Assembly (NCBI GenBank): GCA_963797015.1
Contig: CAWCNV010000010.1
Location: 1-64,000, forward strand
Direction of reading: 5' to 3'
Source of the DNA: JBBPZA01 sp963797015
GTDB lineage: Bacteria; Actinomycetota; Thermoleophilia; Solirubrobacterales; Solirubrobacteraceae
DNA: 64,000 nucleotides
The stretch's first letter is position 1. Each line of letters begins with the position of its first letter. The translations under genes and the position numbers were made by a program. This document shows, piece after piece, positions 61,727-64,000 of the stretch. A model generated the notes under the pieces. It had not been told where the DNA came from. It did not search any database and saw only the letters and a list, made by a program, of their open reading frames with translations.

Positions 61727-62464
61727 ATGCCCGCACAGGCCTACGCCGGCAAGGAGTGCGTCTGCCAGCTGCGCAGGGGGGTCTGCGATCAGTCGTGCGT
61801 GCAGGGGATGCTCGACACGCCGTTCTACATCGCCTGCCTGCGCCTGTCCGGCCGCCGCTGTGTCGTGGTCGGGGGCGGGGACGTGGGGCTCGAGAAGGTC
61901 GAGGGCCTGCTGGCCTGCGACGGCGATGTCGTGCTCGTCGCGCCCGACGCCGTGCCGGCGCTGCGTGAGCTCGCCGCCGAGGGCTCGATCGGCTGGGAGC
62001 CGCGCGAGTACCGCTCCGACGACGTCGAGGGCACGTTCATCGTGATCGCGGCGACGGCCGACACCGACGTGAACATCCGCGTCTTCGAGGACGCCGAGCG
62101 GCGCGCGATGCTCGTCAACGTCGTCGACGTCCCGCCGCTGTGCAACTTCATCCTGCCGGCGATCGTCCGGACCGGCCCGCTCGCCGTGGCGATCAGCACG
62201 GCCGGCGCCTCGCCGGCGCTGGCCAAGCGCATGAAGGCCGAGGTCACGGAGCTGTTCGGCGAGGAGTACGCGCGCCTGGCGGTGCTCCTCAACGACGCGC
62301 GCGGATGGGCGAAGGGCACGCTGCCCACCTACCAGGACCGCAAGGCCTTCTTCGAGGGGATCGTCAACGGCGACCCAGACCCGGTCGAGCTCCTGCGCGC
62401 CGGGGACGAGCAGGCGGTACGCGACCTCATCGCCGCCGCCCAGCGAGTGCACCAGCCGGCGTGA
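61727..62464 (+). CDS. Precorrin-2 dehydrogenase/siroheme-synthase-like protein with Cys-rich N-terminus
   Basis: A 245-residue protein from ATG 61727; an inner ATG at 61808 would give the plain enzyme. From about residue 30 the sequence is that of the CysG N-domain/Met8: FYIACLRLSGRRCVVVGGGD, VGLEKVEGLL and FIVIAATADTDVNIRVFEDA, with VNVVDVPPLCNFILPAIVRT. It uses NAD to oxidise precorrin-2 and inserts iron to make siroheme. The first 27 residues carry CVC, C20 and C24 (CxC-x6-C-x3-C), which could hold a metal or an Fe-S centre. The TGA overlaps the moaC GTG, suggesting a tie to molybdenum-cofactor and sulfite/nitrite reduction pathways. Confidence 0.85.
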   Translation: MPAQAYAGKECVCQLRRGVCDQSCVQGMLDTPFYIACLRLSGRRCVVVGGGDVGLEKVEGLLACDGDVVLVAPDAVPALRELAAEGSIGWEPREYRSDDVEGTFIVIAATADTDVNIRVFEDAERRAMLVNVVDVPPLCNFILPAIVRTGPLAVAISTAGASPALAKRMKAEVTELFGEEYARLAVLLNDARGWAKGTLPTYQDRKAFFEGIVNGDPDPVELLRAGDEQAVRDLIAAAQRVHQPA

Positions 62465-62946
62465 GCGACCCGCGCGCGCTGACCCACCTCGACTCCTCCG
62501 GACGCGCGCGCATGGTGGACGTCGGCGACAAGCCGGCCAGCGACCGCCGCGCGGTGGCGCGAGCGGTCGTTCGTATGTCGCCCGAGACAGCCGCCGCGGT
62601 GGCTGGCGGCGACGCGCCCAAGGGCGACGTGCTCGGCACCGCACGGCTCGCCGGCATCCAGGCGGCCAAGCGTACGGGCGACCTGATCCCGCTCTGCCAC
62701 CCGCTCGGCCTGACCTTCGTGGACGTGGAGGCGTCCGTGGACGACGGGCAGGGGACCGTGACCCTCACGGCCGAGGCCCGCACGACGGCGCAGACCGGAG
62801 TCGAGATGGAGGCCATGACCGCGGCCGCGGTCGCCGCGCTGACCGTCTACGACATGGTCAAGGGCCTGGAGCGCGGAGTCCGGATCGCCGAGGTCGCCCT
62901 GCTCGAGAAGTCCGGCGGCCGAAGCGGGACCTGGCGCCGCGGGTGA
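62461..62946 (+). CDS. moaC: Cyclic pyranopterin monophosphate synthase
   Basis: A 161-residue protein from GTG 62461, overlapping the previous stop (GTGA). Motifs GRARMVDVGDKPASDRRAVA, LIPLCHPLGLTFVDVEASVD and GVEMEAMTAAAVAALTVYDM-VKG are those of MoaC, with the conserved His, Glu and Lys at the active site. It acts after MoaA in the first stage of molybdenum-cofactor synthesis from GTP. moaA itself is not in the window. moaB follows 61 bases later. Confidence 0.93.
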   Translation: MSDPRALTHLDSSGRARMVDVGDKPASDRRAVARAVVRMSPETAAAVAGGDAPKGDVLGTARLAGIQAAKRTGDLIPLCHPLGLTFVDVEASVDDGQGTVTLTAEARTTAQTGVEMEAMTAAAVAALTVYDMVKGLERGVRIAEVALLEKSGGRSGTWRRG

Positions 62947-63007
62947 CATCGTCCTGATCGCGGGCCGCGACCGGCGTCGGCGCGGCGGCTGACTATCTTC
63001 CGCGAGC

Positions 63008-63472
63008 GTGCGCACCGCGATCATCACGATTTCGACCCGGGCGGCGCTGGGGGCGGTCGAGGATCTCTCGGGGCCGCGGCTGGCCGCGGTCGCCGAGGAG
63101 GCCGGCGCCGACATCGTCGCGGCCGAGGTGCTGCCCGACGACAAGCAGCTGATCGAGGCGCGGCTCACCTACCACATCGGCACCGGCTGCTCGTTCGTCT
63201 TCACCACCGGCGGGACCGGCTTCACCCACGACGACGTGACCCCGGAGGCCACGCTCGGGGTCATCGACCGCGAAGCTCCCGGCTTCGCCGAGGCGATGCG
63301 CGCGGAGTCGCGGCTTCACACGCCGCTGGGCATCCTCACCCGCGGCGTGTCGGGCATCGCCGATCGCACCCTGATCGTCAATTTCCCCGGCAACCCCAAG
63401 GCCATCGACGAGCTCTTCCCGGTCATCGCCCCGACTCTGCTGCATGTGCACGAGACGTTGAATCGTGCGTGA
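63008..63472 (+). CDS. moaB: Molybdenum cofactor biosynthesis protein MoaB/Mog
   Basis: A 154-residue protein from GTG 63008. The motif VFTTGGTGFTHDDVTPEATL (about 60-80) with the conserved Asp and Thr, and the C-terminal LIVNFPGNPKAIDELFPVI, identify the MoaB/Mog family, which adenylates molybdopterin before molybdenum is inserted. Its group in order with moaC and the siroheme-type dehydrogenase fits one small cofactor cluster. It converges on the BBE oxidase with 13 bases between the stops. Confidence 0.88.
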   Translation: MRTAIITISTRAALGAVEDLSGPRLAAVAEEAGADIVAAEVLPDDKQLIEARLTYHIGTGCSFVFTTGGTGFTHDDVTPEATLGVIDREAPGFAEAMRAESRLHTPLGILTRGVSGIADRTLIVNFPGNPKAIDELFPVIAPTLLHVHETLNRA

Positions 63473-63485
63473 CCGGGGCCGCCGC

Positions 63486-64000
63486 CTACTCCGCGGGCGG
63501 GATGTTCTGGTTGAGGCGGAACAGGTTCTCCGGGTCCCACTTGCGCTTGATCTCGCGCAGGCGCGCGTACTTGTCCGCGCCGAGGGCCGACTCGATCCGC
63601 TGGCTGCCCTCGTCGCCGAGGAAGTTGAGGTAAGCCCGCCCGCTCGCCCACGGCCGCATCGCCTCGGCGATGTCGCGGATGTAGGCGATGTTGCGATCGG
63701 AGTCGGCCGGGTCGGCCCACATGCCGAGGTAGTGGACGTTCCACGGCGCCTGGCGCTCGCCGAAGGCAGTGGCGTCTTCGTCGACGCGCGCGATCGCGCC
63801 GCCGCCCGGGAACAGGAGGATCTGGGTGAGCGGCGAGACGGGCTCGCGTCGCGCGGGCGACCAGGGCGTCGATCGCCTCGTCGGGGAGATCGGACAGGAA
63901 GTCGGCCTTCCAGTAGTTCTGCATCCCGGACTGGTTGCCCGGGTCGATGAGCTGCTGGACGGCCACGTAGGGCATCGGCTGGAGCATGTCCATCGCGGCC
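63486..64000 (-). pseudogene. Berberine-bridge-type FAD oxidase, C-terminal part, frameshifted and cut by the window end
   Basis: The stop codon TAG lies at 63486-63488. The C-terminal BBE domain has YLNFLGDEGSQRIESALGAD, KYARLREIKRKWDPENLFRL and NQNIPPAE, matching the substrate-side part of BBE-like enzymes. The upstream stretch from the window border reads MDMLQPMPYVAVQQLIDPGN to ALVARATR, and one frame over EPVSPLTQILLFPGGGAIARV and EDATAFGERQ continue the same domain. The change lies near 63850, consistent with one missing base. The FAD-binding half lies beyond 64000. It converges on moaB. Substrate unknown. This is the third such oxidase in the window. Confidence 0.75.

Overview
The window is very GC-rich (mostly G or C at third codon positions), with many GTG starts and 1-4 base stop/start overlaps. 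Gene content points to an actinobacterium, and I infer the Thermoleophilia/Solirubrobacterales: Ig-like plus RTX repeat surface proteins, several berberine-bridge-type flavin oxidases, a eukaryote-like (type 2) isoleucyl-tRNA synthetase, and a MerR regulator with a B12-type domain. No rRNA, complete tRNA or CRISPR array was seen.

Bases 1-7,755 are an accessory, damaged zone. It holds the end of an Ig-like/RTX repeat protein, a remnant of a phage head-gene cassette (scaffold, HK97-type capsid, two small head genes), an EVE-domain protein continuing into a nuclease-like domain, a 3' tRNA-like fragment, and a full-length IS21-family element with istA and istB. Most coding frames here carry single-base indels. 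Bases 7,756-16,332 form a transport and metal-handling block: a DHA2 drug exporter, two divergent cation-diffusion proteins, a flavin monooxygenase coupled to a multicopper oxidase with an inserted heavy-metal domain, and an MMPL exporter.

Bases 16,437-30,523 are mainly catabolic and envelope genes: BBE-type oxidases (one coupled to a phloretin/DAPG-hydrolase-like gene), a sulfatase, an SDR, a secreted esterase lipoprotein, an aldose-1-epimerase-like enzyme, a two-gene TSUP permease, trehalose phosphatase, a glycosyltransferase and a secreted GH10-like enzyme. From 30,520 onward the genes are largely core: PolX, thioredoxin, ileS, PPK2, fumarase, pyruvate kinase, an acetolactate-synthase-like/aldehyde dehydrogenase pair, ftsH, a 5'-3' exonuclease, ychF, methylmalonyl-CoA epimerase, pncB, a DUF1385 protein, an M20 peptidase, an FHA-PrsW protease, rarA, and a siroheme-dehydrogenase/moaC/moaB group. 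The window ends inside another BBE-type oxidase.

At least ten genes are interrupted by small indels, including the essential ileS close to its 3' end. Some interruptions are therefore probably sequence errors rather than real decay, although the density is highest in the prophage/IS zone. The observations I find most worth following are an aldehyde-dehydrogenase homologue (60106-61686) that has lost Asn, Glu and Cys of the active site, the EVE-nuclease gene beside mobile DNA, the multicopper oxidase with an inserted metal-binding domain and no export signal, the FHA-PrsW fusion, and the Cys-rich N-terminus on the siroheme-type dehydrogenase.
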